Under the pieces are notes generated by a model. It was not told the origin of the DNA. It did not search any database and was given only the letters and a program-made list of their open reading frames with translations. Below, piece after piece: positions 8,330-15,708 of a stretch of 64,000 nucleotides of DNA (positions are counted from its first letter, which is position 1; each line of letters starts with the position of its first letter). The translations under genes were made by a program, and so were the position numbers. The stretch is taken from the NCBI GenBank assembly GCA_021770845.1, contig JAETQF010000002.1, positions 1 through 64,000 on the forward strand. Direction: 5' to 3'. Origin of the DNA: Oscillospiraceae bacterium. Its GTDB lineage: Bacteria; Bacillota; Clostridia; Oscillospirales; Oscillospiraceae.

Positions 8330-8743
8330 ATGAACATCGCGCTGATGAGCCACGACGACAAAAAGGAATTGATGGTGCAGTTCTGCATTGCCTACTGCGG
8401 CATCCTCTCCAAGCACACGGTCTGCGCTACCCACGACACTGGCAGCCAGGTTGCCGAGGCCACCGGCCTGCCGGTGCAGCTGTTCCTGGCCCACGCCCAG
8501 GGGGGAAGCCAGCAGATCGGCGCCCGGATCGCCTACGATGAGATCGACATGGTGCTGTTTTTCAACGATCCCAACTCGGAGGATCTGGACAAGGATCTCC
8601 ACTATATCAACAACCTGTGCGATCAGCACAACGTCCCCATGGCCACCAACGCCGCCACCGCCGAGATGCTCATCCACGGGCTGGCCCGGGGCGACCTGGA
8701 CTGGCGGGAGATCATCAAGCCCACCAAGCCGCTCAAGGTTTGA
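8330..8743 (+). CDS. mgsA: Methylglyoxal synthase
   Basis: 137 residues. MSHDDKK at residues 7-13, THDTGSQ, HAQGGSQQIGARI and FFNDP...NVPMATNAATAEMLI match the MgsA active-site segments. It converts dihydroxyacetone phosphate to methylglyoxal and phosphate, a bypass of lower glycolysis. A type A hairpin repeat follows directly. Confidence 0.93.
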   Translation: MNIALMSHDDKKELMVQFCIAYCGILSKHTVCATHDTGSQVAEATGLPVQLFLAHAQGGSQQIGARIAYDEIDMVLFFNDPNSEDLDKDLHYINNLCDQHNVPMATNAATAEMLIHGLARGDLDWREIIKPTKPLKV

Positions 8744-8745
8744 TC

Positions 8746-8821
8746 TGTAGGGGAGGGGCTTGCCCCTCCCGCCGCACCGATATGCTCTCTGTTCCCGGGA
8801 GGGGCAAGCCCCTCCCCTACA
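8746..8821. repeat. Type A hairpin repeat, copy 1 (loop subfamily 1)
   Basis: The ends TGTAGGGGAGGGGCTTGCC and GGCAAGCCCCTCCCCTACA are inverted repeats around a loop containing ATGCTCTCTGTTCC. The same arms occur at 22207-22283, 32148-32224 and 62883-62960, and one arm occurs at 43646-43670. It lies between mgsA and hisS. Confidence 0.9.
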
Positions 8822-8823
8822 CA

Positions 8824-8852
8824 TTGCGTTGATTGTGCCATTAGTGTATAAC
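8824..8852 (+). promoter_or_regulatory. Possible promoter of hisS
   Basis: TTGCGT (8824-8829), 17 bp spacing and TATAAC (8847-8852) lie immediately after the hairpin repeat and before the hisS Shine-Dalgarno. Confidence 0.45.
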
Positions 8853-8894
8853 GTCCCAAAAATAATTTGCTCATCCTATAAAGGAGACCTACCC

Positions 8895-10265
8895 ATGGCG
8901 AAACAAAAACCCCGGACGCTGTCCGGTTTTATGGAGCTGCTCCCCGCCGATCAGATGAAATTTGACCGGATGGCCGAGCTGCTCCGCCAGTCCTATGCCC
9001 TGTACGGCTTCACCCCGCTGGACACCCCCATCATCGAGGCCAGCGAGGTGCTGCTGGCCAAGGCCGGGGGCGAGACGGAAAAGCAGATCTACCGCTTCCA
9101 CAAGGGGGACAGCGACCTGTCCCTCCGTTTTGACCTCACCGTCCCTCTGGCCAAGTACGTGGCCCTCCACTACGCGGAGCTGTCCTTCCCCTTCCGCCGG
9201 TTCCAGATCGGCAAGGTCTACCGGGGGGAGCGGGCCCAGCGGGGCCGGTTCCGGGAGTTCTACCAGGCGGACATCGACGTGATTGGGGACGGCAAGCTGG
9301 ACATCGTCAACGAGGCGGAGATCCCCGCCGTCATCTGCCGCACCTTTACGGCCCTTGGGCTGGAGCGGTTCCAGATCCGGGTGAACAACCGGAAGATCCT
9401 CAGCGGGTTCTACGCCATGCTGAGCCTGTCGGACAAGTCCGGGGACATCATGCGGGTGGTGGATAAGCTGCCCAAGATCGGCCCGGACAAGGTGCGGGAA
9501 CTGCTTACCGACGAGGTGCTGGCCCTCACCGGGGCGCAGGCGGACGAGATCTTGAAGTTCATCTCCATTACGGGAAGTAATCAAACGGTGCTTTCCGCCC
9601 TGGAAGAATACAAGGGCCGCCACGAGCTGTTCGACGCCGGCCTGGACGAGCTGAACACCGTGGTGAAGTACCTGGGGGCCTTCGGGGTGCCGGAGGACAA
9701 GTTCGCCGTGGATCTCACCATCGCCCGAGGGCTGGACTACTACACCGGCACCGTGTACGAGACCTTTATGCTGGATCACCCGGAGATCGGCTCCATCTGC
9801 TCCGGGGGACGGTATGACAACCTGGCGGAATATTACACCGACAAACAACTCCCCGGCGTGGGCATTTCCATCGGCCTCACCCGGCTGTTCTACGTGCTCC
9901 AGGAGCAGAACTACCTGAACGGCGCGGTGATCACCGCCCCCGCCGACGTGCTGGTGCTGCCCATGACGGAGGATCTCTCCCCCGCCATCGCCCTGGCCAC
10001 CCGGCTGCGGGAGGCGGGGGTGCGCACCCAGCTCTACACCGAGCAGAAGAAGTTCAAGCAGAAGATGTCCTACGCCGACAAGCTGGGCGTGCCCTACATC
10101 CTGTTATTGGGTGAGGATGAAATTACTCAGGGGAAAGCCTCCCTGAAGGACATGGCCACCGGGGAGCAGACGCTGGTTGCCGCCGATGAGGCGGCGGATC
10201 GGATTCTGGCCGGGCTGGCCCCGGCCCGTTCCGCCCCGCCCATCCGGGAGCCGGGACAGGTCTGA
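8895..10265 (+). CDS. hisS: Histidyl-tRNA synthetase
   Basis: 456 residues, class II synthetase. Motif 2 region is FRRFQIGKVYRGERAQRGRFREFYQ and the histidine-binding motif is ARGLDYYTG. The C-terminal anticodon-binding domain (about 355-440) is intact, so it is HisRS rather than the catalytic-only HisZ. The N terminus (SGFMELLP) and NNRKILSGFY look like the archaeal/eukaryal-style HisRS branch rather than the common bacterial one. ATG follows AAAGGAG. aspS lies downstream beyond a sigma/anti-sigma insertion. Confidence 0.93.
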   Translation: MAKQKPRTLSGFMELLPADQMKFDRMAELLRQSYALYGFTPLDTPIIEASEVLLAKAGGETEKQIYRFHKGDSDLSLRFDLTVPLAKYVALHYAELSFPFRRFQIGKVYRGERAQRGRFREFYQADIDVIGDGKLDIVNEAEIPAVICRTFTALGLERFQIRVNNRKILSGFYAMLSLSDKSGDIMRVVDKLPKIGPDKVRELLTDEVLALTGAQADEILKFISITGSNQTVLSALEEYKGRHELFDAGLDELNTVVKYLGAFGVPEDKFAVDLTIARGLDYYTGTVYETFMLDHPEIGSICSGGRYDNLAEYYTDKQLPGVGISIGLTRLFYVLQEQNYLNGAVITAPADVLVLPMTEDLSPAIALATRLREAGVRTQLYTEQKKFKQKMSYADKLGVPYILLLGEDEITQGKASLKDMATGEQTLVAADEAADRILAGLAPARSAPPIREPGQV

Positions 10266-10306
10266 ATAGAAAGGAGCGTTTGACCGCCAAAAATTTCAAC
10301 ATAATC

Positions 10307-10334
10307 TGTAACAAACCCGCCTCTTGTGCGTTAG
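10307..10334 (+). promoter_or_regulatory. ECF-type promoter before the sigma factor gene
   Basis: TGTAAC (10307-10312) and CGTTAG (10329-10334) are 16 bp apart. TGTAAC/TGAAAC with CGT-starting -10 elements is the usual pattern for ECF sigma factors of Firmicutes, so the sigma factor may drive its own transcription. The assignment is by pattern only. Confidence 0.55.
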
Positions 10335-10356
10335 TAAGGTGAAGGGGGTGGAGGCC

Positions 10357-10854
10357 ATGCTGTTTGAGGAGATCTACCGGCGGTATTTCCGGGACGTCTA
10401 CCGCTTCGCCCGGGGGCTAACCCAAGACGAGGCCCTGGCGGAGGAGATCACCCAGGAGACCTTTTTCAAGGCCCTGAAGGCCGTGGACAAATTCGACGGC
10501 TCCAAGGATATCCGGGCGTGGCTGTTCACCATCGCCCGCAACGCCTGGTACTCCTACTGCCGCGCCCACAAGCGCACCATCTCCGCGGAGGATCTCCCCC
10601 AGGAACTTCCCAGCGGCGTGCGGCTTGAGGACAAGGTGGAGGACGGGGAGACCGCCTTTGCCATCCACCAATTTCTCCACGGCATGGCGGAGCCCTACAA
10701 AGAGGTGTTCACCCTGCGGGTGTTCGGGGAGCTGCCCTATGAGAAGATCGGGCGGCTGTTCGGCAAGAGCGCCAACTGGGCGCGGGTGACCTTCTACCGG
10801 GCCAAGGTACAGATTATGGAGCATATGGAGGCGATCAACCGTGAAAGAGGTTAG
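10357..10854 (+). CDS. ECF-type RNA polymerase sigma factor
   Basis: 165 residues from the ATG at 10357; a GTG at 10348 is an alternative. Region 2 is YRRYFRDVYRFARGLTQDEALAEEITQETFFKAL and region 4 is EVFTLRVFGELPYEKIGRLFG followed by a helix with WARVTFYRAK. The absence of regions 1 and 3 is typical of ECF factors. The stop overlaps the anti-sigma gene by 14 bp, which indicates coupled synthesis. Confidence 0.9.
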   Translation: MLFEEIYRRYFRDVYRFARGLTQDEALAEEITQETFFKALKAVDKFDGSKDIRAWLFTIARNAWYSYCRAHKRTISAEDLPQELPSGVRLEDKVEDGETAFAIHQFLHGMAEPYKEVFTLRVFGELPYEKIGRLFGKSANWARVTFYRAKVQIMEHMEAINRERG

Positions 10855-11599
10855 CTGCGAGGTCATCCGGGATCTGCTGCCCCTGTATGAGGACGGGGCG
10901 GCCAGCGAGGAGAGCCAGGCCCTGGTGCGGGAGCACTTGAAGGACTGCCCCGCCTGCCGGGATGAACTGGGAAAGTTCCGGGCCCCGGTGTCCCTCCCCC
11001 CCGAGCCGGAGGAGGACGCCTTTTGGACGCGCTTCCGGGAGGGGCAGGCCCAGCACCGGCGGGCTGTGCGCAGGCGGATCCTCTGCGCGGCGGTGGTTTT
11101 GGCGGCGCTGATTGGGGCCGCGCTGTGGTACACCCGGCCCATGACGCTGGGCGAGCTGTGCCCCGGACTGGATCGGGGTAAGGTCACTTCCCTGTCCAGT
11201 TCTTGTAAAGTCCAAGAAACCCATTCGGACGGAAAAGTAGATACGCTTTTCCATTCCGTGAACCTGTATGGTGAGGAAGCCGGCGAGGCCATCGAGGAAC
11301 TGCTCCAGATTTTGAACGCCCAGACCTACCGCCGCAGCCTCACCAGCCTGCTACCCCGGCCGCAGGCCTACACCTCCACGGAGAAAAGCCCCTTCCAATG
11401 GCAATTTGGGTTGGGCGGGGGGTTGCACCTTTCCATGGACAGCTTTTTCCCCCACAAGCTGGATCTGAGCTATGATTATGGTGAAAACAAGACACAGGTG
11501 TACTGCGCCGTGGCGGATCAGGAGGCATTCTACCGGGAGGTCTACCTGTTCTTGGAAAAACTTGTTCTGGAAAGTGATTCTAAGGTGTTATCACAATGA
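10841..11599 (+). CDS. Anti-sigma factor with zinc-binding HC2 motif and one membrane helix
   Basis: 252 residues from the GTG at 10841. The N-terminal domain has H32, C36 and C39 (HLKDCPAC), the zinc-binding anti-sigma signature. A membrane helix (about 83-102) separates it from an outer-surface domain of about 150 residues with no recognised family. It would hold the upstream sigma factor inactive until an envelope signal is sensed. The coding sequence becomes less GC-rich toward its 3' end. Confidence 0.88.
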   Translation: MKEVSCEVIRDLLPLYEDGAASEESQALVREHLKDCPACRDELGKFRAPVSLPPEPEEDAFWTRFREGQAQHRRAVRRRILCAAVVLAALIGAALWYTRPMTLGELCPGLDRGKVTSLSSSCKVQETHSDGKVDTLFHSVNLYGEEAGEAIEELLQILNAQTYRRSLTSLLPRPQAYTSTEKSPFQWQFGLGGGLHLSMDSFFPHKLDLSYDYGENKTQVYCAVADQEAFYREVYLFLEKLVLESDSKVLSQ

Positions 11600-11627
11600 C
11601 TCATTTTACTAAATGGAGATGATTCCA

Positions 11628-13406
11628 ATGGTTCAATCACGCACCCATACCTGCAACGACCTGCGCATGGAACACGTGGGCGAGCAGGTCAAGCTGGTGG
11701 GCTGGATGGAGAACGTCCGGGAGGTGGGCCAGAACCTGGCCTTCGTGGTGCTCCGGGACTTCTACGGCACCACCCAGATCGTCATCGAGACCGAGGACAT
11801 GATGGCGGCGGTGAAGGGGCTGAACAAGGAGTCCACCATCTCGGTGGAGGGCGTAGTCCGGGAGCGGGACAGCAAGAACCCCAAGCTGCCCACCGGCGAC
11901 ATTGAGGTGGTGCCCTCCAAGATCGAGGTGCTGGGCCGTTGCCAGCACAACGAGCTGCCCTTCCAGATCAACCGCTCCCGGGAGGCGGACGAGACCCAGC
12001 GGCTGAAGTACCGCTACCTCGACCTGCGCAACCCGGAGGTGAAGAACAACATCATCCTGCGGTGCAACGTGGTGGCCGCCCTCCGGGCCGCCATGCTGGC
12101 CGAGGGCTTCCTGGAGATCACCACCCCCATCCTCACCGCCTCCTCCCCCGAGGGGGCCCGGGACTATCTGGTGCCCAGCCGCAAACACCCCGGCAAGTTC
12201 TACGCCCTGCCCCAGGCCCCCCAGCAGTTCAAGCAGCTGCTCATGGCCTCCGGCTTCGACAAGTATTTCCAGATCGCCCCCTGCTTCCGAGACGAGGACG
12301 CCCGGGGCGACCGCTCCCCCGGCGAGTTCTACCAGCTGGACATGGAGATGGCCTTCGCCACCCAGGAAGACGTATTCGCCGTGCTGGAGCGGGTGCTCCC
12401 CCCCATCTTCGCCGAGTACGGCAAATACAATGTGGCCTCCGCCGCCCCCTTTGCCCGCATCCCCTATTTGGAAGCTATGGACAAGTACGGCTCTGACAAG
12501 CCCGACCTGCGCATCGACCTGACCCTCACCGATGCCACAGCGCTGCTGGCCGGCTGCGGCTTTGGCCCCTTCGAGGGGAACACTGTGAAGGCCATCGTGG
12601 TATCCAGCTTTGAGGGCACCCGGAAGCAGATCGACAAGCTGTGCGCCGACGTGGAGGTGCAGTCCGGCGAGAAGGCGTACTGGTTCCGCTATGACGAGAG
12701 CAGCGAGCTCGTGGGCGGCATCGCCAAGTTTGTCCAGCCCATCAAGGATCAGGTGGTGGAGGCCCTAAAGCTCACCCCCGGCTGCTTCGTGGGGCTGACG
12801 GCGGGCCCCCTGCTGGCCGCCCAGAAAACGGCGGGTGTGCTCCGGAACAAGCTGGGGGCCTTCTGCCCCGGCCACATAGACGTGGAGCGGTACGAGTTCT
12901 GCTGGATCGTGGACTTCCCCATGTACGAGATCGGGGAGGAGTCCGGGGAGCTGGAGTTCTGCCACAACCCCTTCTCCATGCCCTCCGGCGGACTGGCCAC
13001 CATTGAGAAGGCCATCGCGGGGGAACTCGACCCGCTGAGCATCACCGCCGATCAGTACGATCTGGTGTGCAACGGCGTGGAGCTGTCCTCCGGCGCGGTG
13101 CGGAACCACGACCCGGAGATCATGATCAAGGCTTTCCAGATGGTGGGCCTGGGCGAGGAGGATGTGAAGGCCAAGTTCCCCGCCATGTACAACGCCTTCA
13201 CCTACGGCGCCCCCCCCCACGCAGGCATCGCCCCGGGGGTGGATCGCATGGTGATGCTGCTGGCCGGGGAGGACTCCATCCGGGAGATCATCCCCTTCCC
13301 CATGAACAAGAACGCCCAAGACGTGATGATGGGGGCCCCCAGCTTTGTGGATCAGCGGCAGCTGGACGAATTGAACATCGCTTGCACCGCAAAAGAGGAA
13401 GAATAA
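11628..13406 (+). CDS. aspS: Aspartyl-tRNA synthetase
   Basis: 592 residues, the bacterial-length form with the GAD insertion domain. The N-terminal OB fold contains RTHTCNDLR and GWMENVRE. Motif 2 is FRDEDARGDRSPGEFYQLD, and motif 3 is GIAPGVDRMVMLLAG. The ATG at 11628 was chosen because GGAG sits 9 bp upstream; ATGs at 11613 and 11619 are too close to it. I cannot tell from sequence alone whether it also charges tRNA-Asn. Confidence 0.95.
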   Translation: MVQSRTHTCNDLRMEHVGEQVKLVGWMENVREVGQNLAFVVLRDFYGTTQIVIETEDMMAAVKGLNKESTISVEGVVRERDSKNPKLPTGDIEVVPSKIEVLGRCQHNELPFQINRSREADETQRLKYRYLDLRNPEVKNNIILRCNVVAALRAAMLAEGFLEITTPILTASSPEGARDYLVPSRKHPGKFYALPQAPQQFKQLLMASGFDKYFQIAPCFRDEDARGDRSPGEFYQLDMEMAFATQEDVFAVLERVLPPIFAEYGKYNVASAAPFARIPYLEAMDKYGSDKPDLRIDLTLTDATALLAGCGFGPFEGNTVKAIVVSSFEGTRKQIDKLCADVEVQSGEKAYWFRYDESSELVGGIAKFVQPIKDQVVEALKLTPGCFVGLTAGPLLAAQKTAGVLRNKLGAFCPGHIDVERYEFCWIVDFPMYEIGEESGELEFCHNPFSMPSGGLATIEKAIAGELDPLSITADQYDLVCNGVELSSGAVRNHDPEIMIKAFQMVGLGEEDVKAKFPAMYNAFTYGAPPHAGIAPGVDRMVMLLAGEDSIREIIPFPMNKNAQDVMMGAPSFVDQRQLDELNIACTAKEEE

Positions 13407-13410
13407 CAAG

Positions 13411-13438
13411 AAGCGCCGGGAGCATTCCCGGCGCTTTC
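13411..13438 (+). terminator. Terminator after aspS
   Basis: An 11-bp perfect stem AAGCGCCGGGA/TCCCGGCGCTT with a GCAT loop is followed by a short T-rich stretch. Confidence 0.8.
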
Positions 13439-13443
13439 TCATT

Positions 13444-13722
13444 TCACGCGATGTGGTTGGACTTCTTGAGCTTTTCGATCTCCCGGCTGTGGACTTTTAC
13501 CACCGCCTCCAGCACATCGATTCGGTCGGTGGTCTCCTCCAAATCTTCACGGCTGACGCACTTCTCCTTGAGCAGCTCCAGCCCATCGGCAAGAGCGTTG
13601 AACTTGGGGTCGAAATAGGATTCCATCAGCAGATTGACCTCGTGCATGATCTCCTTTTTCTGCTGGGAAAGCTGCTGATTAAGAAGCTGGGAAATTACCT
13701 GTATATCCTTTTCATCAAGCAT
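13444..13722 (-). CDS. Small coiled-coil protein
   Basis: 92 residues, almost entirely helical and charged (QLLNQQLSQQKKEIMHEVNLL, then REDLEETTDRIDVLEAVVKVHSREIEKLKK). No family recognised. Small helical proteins of this kind are common in mobile elements. It follows the 58-residue gene on the same strand and probably shares its promoter at 13935-13963. Confidence 0.7.
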   Translation of the reverse strand: MLDEKDIQVISQLLNQQLSQQKKEIMHEVNLLMESYFDPKFNALADGLELLKEKCVSREDLEETTDRIDVLEAVVKVHSREIEKLKKSNHIA

Positions 13723-13741
13723 CTGTCTCCCCCCTTATCAA

Positions 13742-13918
13742 TTATGATACCACACCCGGCGCCGTTTGTCCACCGTCGATCTGTCTGTCCTCAGTTGCCG
13801 CATTCCAGCCCGCTTCATATGCCGCGCACACCGTCTCCAGCAGTGCTTCATTTATCTTTTGGCACTCCGGGCTGTCCACAAAAGCGGACAATGCCTGATC
13901 CAATTTGATCTGATTCAT
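13742..13918 (-). CDS. 58-residue hypothetical protein
   Basis: Reads MNQIKLDQALSAFVDSPE... and includes LLETVCAAYEAGWNAATED, a helical segment. GGGTGATG lies just before the ATG at 13918. It is the first gene of the leftward pair under the TTGACA/TAAAAT promoter with a palindromic operator. No family recognised. Confidence 0.65.
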   Translation of the reverse strand: MNQIKLDQALSAFVDSPECQKINEALLETVCAAYEAGWNAATEDRQIDGGQTAPGVVS

Positions 13919-13929
13919 CACATCACCCT

Positions 13930-13946
13930 ATGATATTTTATATCAT
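13930..13946. promoter_or_regulatory. Palindromic operator over the leftward promoter
   Basis: ATGATAT TTT ATATCAT is a perfect 7-bp inverted repeat covering the -10. It lies about 60 bp from a divergent ribbon-helix-helix gene, whose product is the obvious candidate repressor. Confidence 0.6.
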
Positions 13947-13963
13947 TCTCAATCATGTGTCAA
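13935..13963 (-). promoter_or_regulatory. Leftward promoter of the 58-residue/coiled-coil pair
   Basis: On the minus strand, TTGACA (13963-13958) and TAAAAT (13940-13935) have 17 bp spacing. The -10 lies inside a perfect palindrome. Confidence 0.8.
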
Positions 13964-13983
13964 TATATAATCATAAATAATGG

Positions 13984-13989
13984 TATAAT
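13984..13989 (+). promoter_or_regulatory. -10 element for the ribbon-helix-helix gene
   Basis: TATAAT lies 17 bp before the ATG at 14007. No good -35 is visible at 16-18 bp, so activity may be weak or regulated. Confidence 0.5.
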
Positions 13990-14006
13990 TCTTATGGGTG
14001 ATGCCT

Positions 14007-14168
14007 ATGAAACAGAAGCCATTAAAAACGCAAATCAGTATTACGATTGACGAGCCGATCTATGAGAGGGTCAAAGAATTGGCAGACATGGATGACCGGG
14101 GAGTATCAAGCTATATCAATCTTGTTCTGCGAAAGCATCTGGCGGAACTGGACAAAGCGCAGGAATAG
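14007..14168 (+). CDS. Ribbon-helix-helix (CopG/Arc-like) DNA-binding protein
   Basis: 53 residues from the ATG at 14007; an in-frame ATG at 14001 also exists. The sequence KTQISITIDEPIYERVKELA...GVSSYINLVLRKHL has the strand-helix-helix pattern of RHH repressors, with a QISITI beta strand and SSYINLVL second helix. It is divergent from the 58-residue gene across a promoter with a perfect palindrome. Such proteins are often antitoxins or autorepressors; no recognisable toxin is adjacent. Confidence 0.75.
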   Translation: MKQKPLKTQISITIDEPIYERVKELADMDDRGVSSYINLVLRKHLAELDKAQE

Positions 14169-14170
14169 AA

Positions 14171-14198
14171 AAGCGCCGGGGTGCCCCGGCGCTTTTTG
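14171..14198. terminator. Terminator after the RHH gene, shared with the DUF1508 gene
   Basis: The stem AAGCGCCGGGG/CCCCGGCGCTT is followed by TTTT on the plus strand and has the mirrored arrangement on the minus strand, so it could end both converging transcripts. Confidence 0.8.
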
Positions 14199-14228
14199 TT
14201 TACCCTCGACCTGCCCGGCCGCGGCGGG

Positions 14229-14606
14229 TTACTCCTCCTCGATCACCACATCGGCCTCCGGGGCGTTCTTCCCGATGGACGCGATGCCGTTCAGGGCGCT
14301 GGCCTTGGCCTTGTAGCCCTCGCTGCGGCCGATGTTCTCGCCGTTGCGGGCCTTCAGGCGGAAGCGGAACTCCCCGGCCTTGTCGGCGTACAGCTCAAAC
14401 TTGGGGTGGGTGAGCTGCTCAAAGCCCTCCTTGGTCTGATCCTCCACGTGGGCATCGGCGTTCTTCCGCACGGACTCCACCCCGGCCTTGCAGCTGTCCA
14501 GGGAGGCGTAGGTCTCGGAGGCGGAGAGGATCACCTCGCCGTTGCCCGCCCTCAGGTTAAAGGTGTATTCGCCATTCTTCGCCTTGGAAATCACAAATTT
14601 ACCCAT
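14229..14606 (-). CDS. DUF1508 (YegP-like) tandem-domain protein
   Basis: 125 residues with two copies of the DUF1508 repeat: GKFVISKAKNGEYTFNLRA at the start and HPKFELYADKAGEFRFRLKARNGE from about residue 66. E. coli YegP has the same two-repeat layout. The molecular function of the family is not established. It ends in an acidic tail DVVIEEE. Confidence 0.9.
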   Translation of the reverse strand: MGKFVISKAKNGEYTFNLRAGNGEVILSASETYASLDSCKAGVESVRKNADAHVEDQTKEGFEQLTHPKFELYADKAGEFRFRLKARNGENIGRSEGYKAKASALNGIASIGKNAPEADVVIEEE

Positions 14607-14649
14607 TTTACTGCCTTCTTTCCTTATTTTTTCCCGCCCTGCGGGTGAA

Positions 14650-15087
14650 CTATTTCAGCTTTTGCCACTCGGACACCGCCAGCTCGTCACAGCGGTTATT
14701 AAAGGGGTTGTCCCCGTGGCCCTTGACCCAGTGGAGCTTGACGGTGTGGATCTCACACAGCTCCAGCAGTCTCCCCCACAGGTCTGGATTGAGGGCGGGC
14801 TTCTTGTCCGACTTCACCCAGCCCCGGGCCCGCCAGCCCTTGGCCCAGCCCTTTTCCAAGGCGTCGATCACATATTTGGAGTCGGAGTAGAGCTCCACCA
14901 CACAGGGCTCCTTCAGGGCCTCCAGCCCCCGGATGACGGCGGTGAGCTCCATGCGGTTATTGGTGGTGCTCGCCTCGCCGCCGCTGAGCTCCTTCTTGTG
15001 CTCGCCCAGCATGAGGATGGCCCCCCAGCCCCCGGGGCCGGGGTTGCCCGAGCAGGCGCCGTCGGTGTATAACGTTACTGTTTTCAT
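14650..15087 (-). CDS. rnhA: Ribonuclease HI
   Basis: 145 residues from the ATG at 15087, the usual RNase HI start ([12 protein letters not shown]). Catalytic residues D9, E47, D69 and D134 and the assisting H124 are present. It degrades the RNA of RNA-DNA hybrids. The reading frame stays open upstream to an ATG at 15309 that has its own AGGTGG and TATAAT, so a 219-residue form with an N-terminal membrane helix is possible. Confidence 0.92.
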   Translation of the reverse strand: MKTVTLYTDGACSGNPGPGGWGAILMLGEHKKELSGGEASTTNNRMELTAVIRGLEALKEPCVVELYSDSKYVIDALEKGWAKGWRARGWVKSDKKPALNPDLWGRLLELCEIHTVKLHWVKGHGDNPFNNRCDELAVSEWQKLK

Positions 15088-15309
15088 CCGCCGCTTCCTT
15101 TTCTTCCATTTATACTCTGTCCATCTATGGCAAAGATTTTTCCATTTCCAAGGATACATGATATCAGTGAGAAAGTCAATTATATTATACGCTGTCTCCC
15201 ATTTACATAGATGGGAAGCGTGAAGTCCGCTCCCGATACATTGCGGCGTGACAAAATACAGGATCAACAGGAGAAGAAGTTTCCACCAATTTCCCAACAG
15301 CCAATTCAT
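15088..15309 (-). other. Open, AT-richer 74-codon extension upstream of rnhA
   Basis: Encodes an in-frame segment with the hydrophobic helix [13 protein letters not shown] near its N terminus and a Trp/Lys-rich end KWKKRKRR that runs directly into RNase HI. An ATG at 15309 is preceded by AGGTGG and by TATAAT at 15335-15330 (minus strand). It may be an N-terminal membrane anchor, a separate small peptide reading through, or chance. Confidence 0.45.
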
Positions 15310-15438
15310 AATACCACCTCATGGATGGTATTATAACATTATTTCAATTTAAATACATACAATTTATGCGTATTTACAAATATTTTATTTGCATACATTC
15401 TTCATTGGCGCGGGTAAAATAACCATAGAGGTGATCCT

Positions 15439-15675
15439 ATGGATATCCGGCATCACAAAGAATGGATTCAAATCGGTTTGAATATTTTACATTATCGAAA
15501 AGAACGGCGTTTAACACAAGAAGAACTTGCCGATCTTTGCGGGGAGAATGGGATTAGCCGGAACTATATTCAAAAAATTGAAACAGCGGCAAGTTCATGC
15601 AGCTTGGACAGGCTGATTGATATCGCAAAAGCATTGAATGTTCCTTTGTATAAGCTATTTGAGTTTAAAGATTAA
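15439..15675 (+). CDS. XRE-family helix-turn-helix regulator
   Basis: 78 residues forming a single Cro/CI-type HTH domain: LNILHYRKERRLTQEELADLCG...SRNYIQKIE...DRLIDIAKALNVPLYKLFEF. No additional sensor domain. The coding sequence is much lower in GC than its neighbours, consistent with acquisition by transfer. AGAGGTGATC precedes the ATG. Targets unknown. Confidence 0.88.
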   Translation: MDIRHHKEWIQIGLNILHYRKERRLTQEELADLCGENGISRNYIQKIETAASSCSLDRLIDIAKALNVPLYKLFEFKD

Positions 15676-15708
15676 AAAGCGGACAGGTTGCCAGCCTGCC
15701 CGCTTTTT
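15674..15708. terminator. Bidirectional terminator between the XRE gene and gyrA
   Basis: An imperfect inverted repeat AAAAAGCGG-CAGG / CCTG-CCGCTTTTTTT lies between convergent genes and gives T tracts on both strands. Confidence 0.85.
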
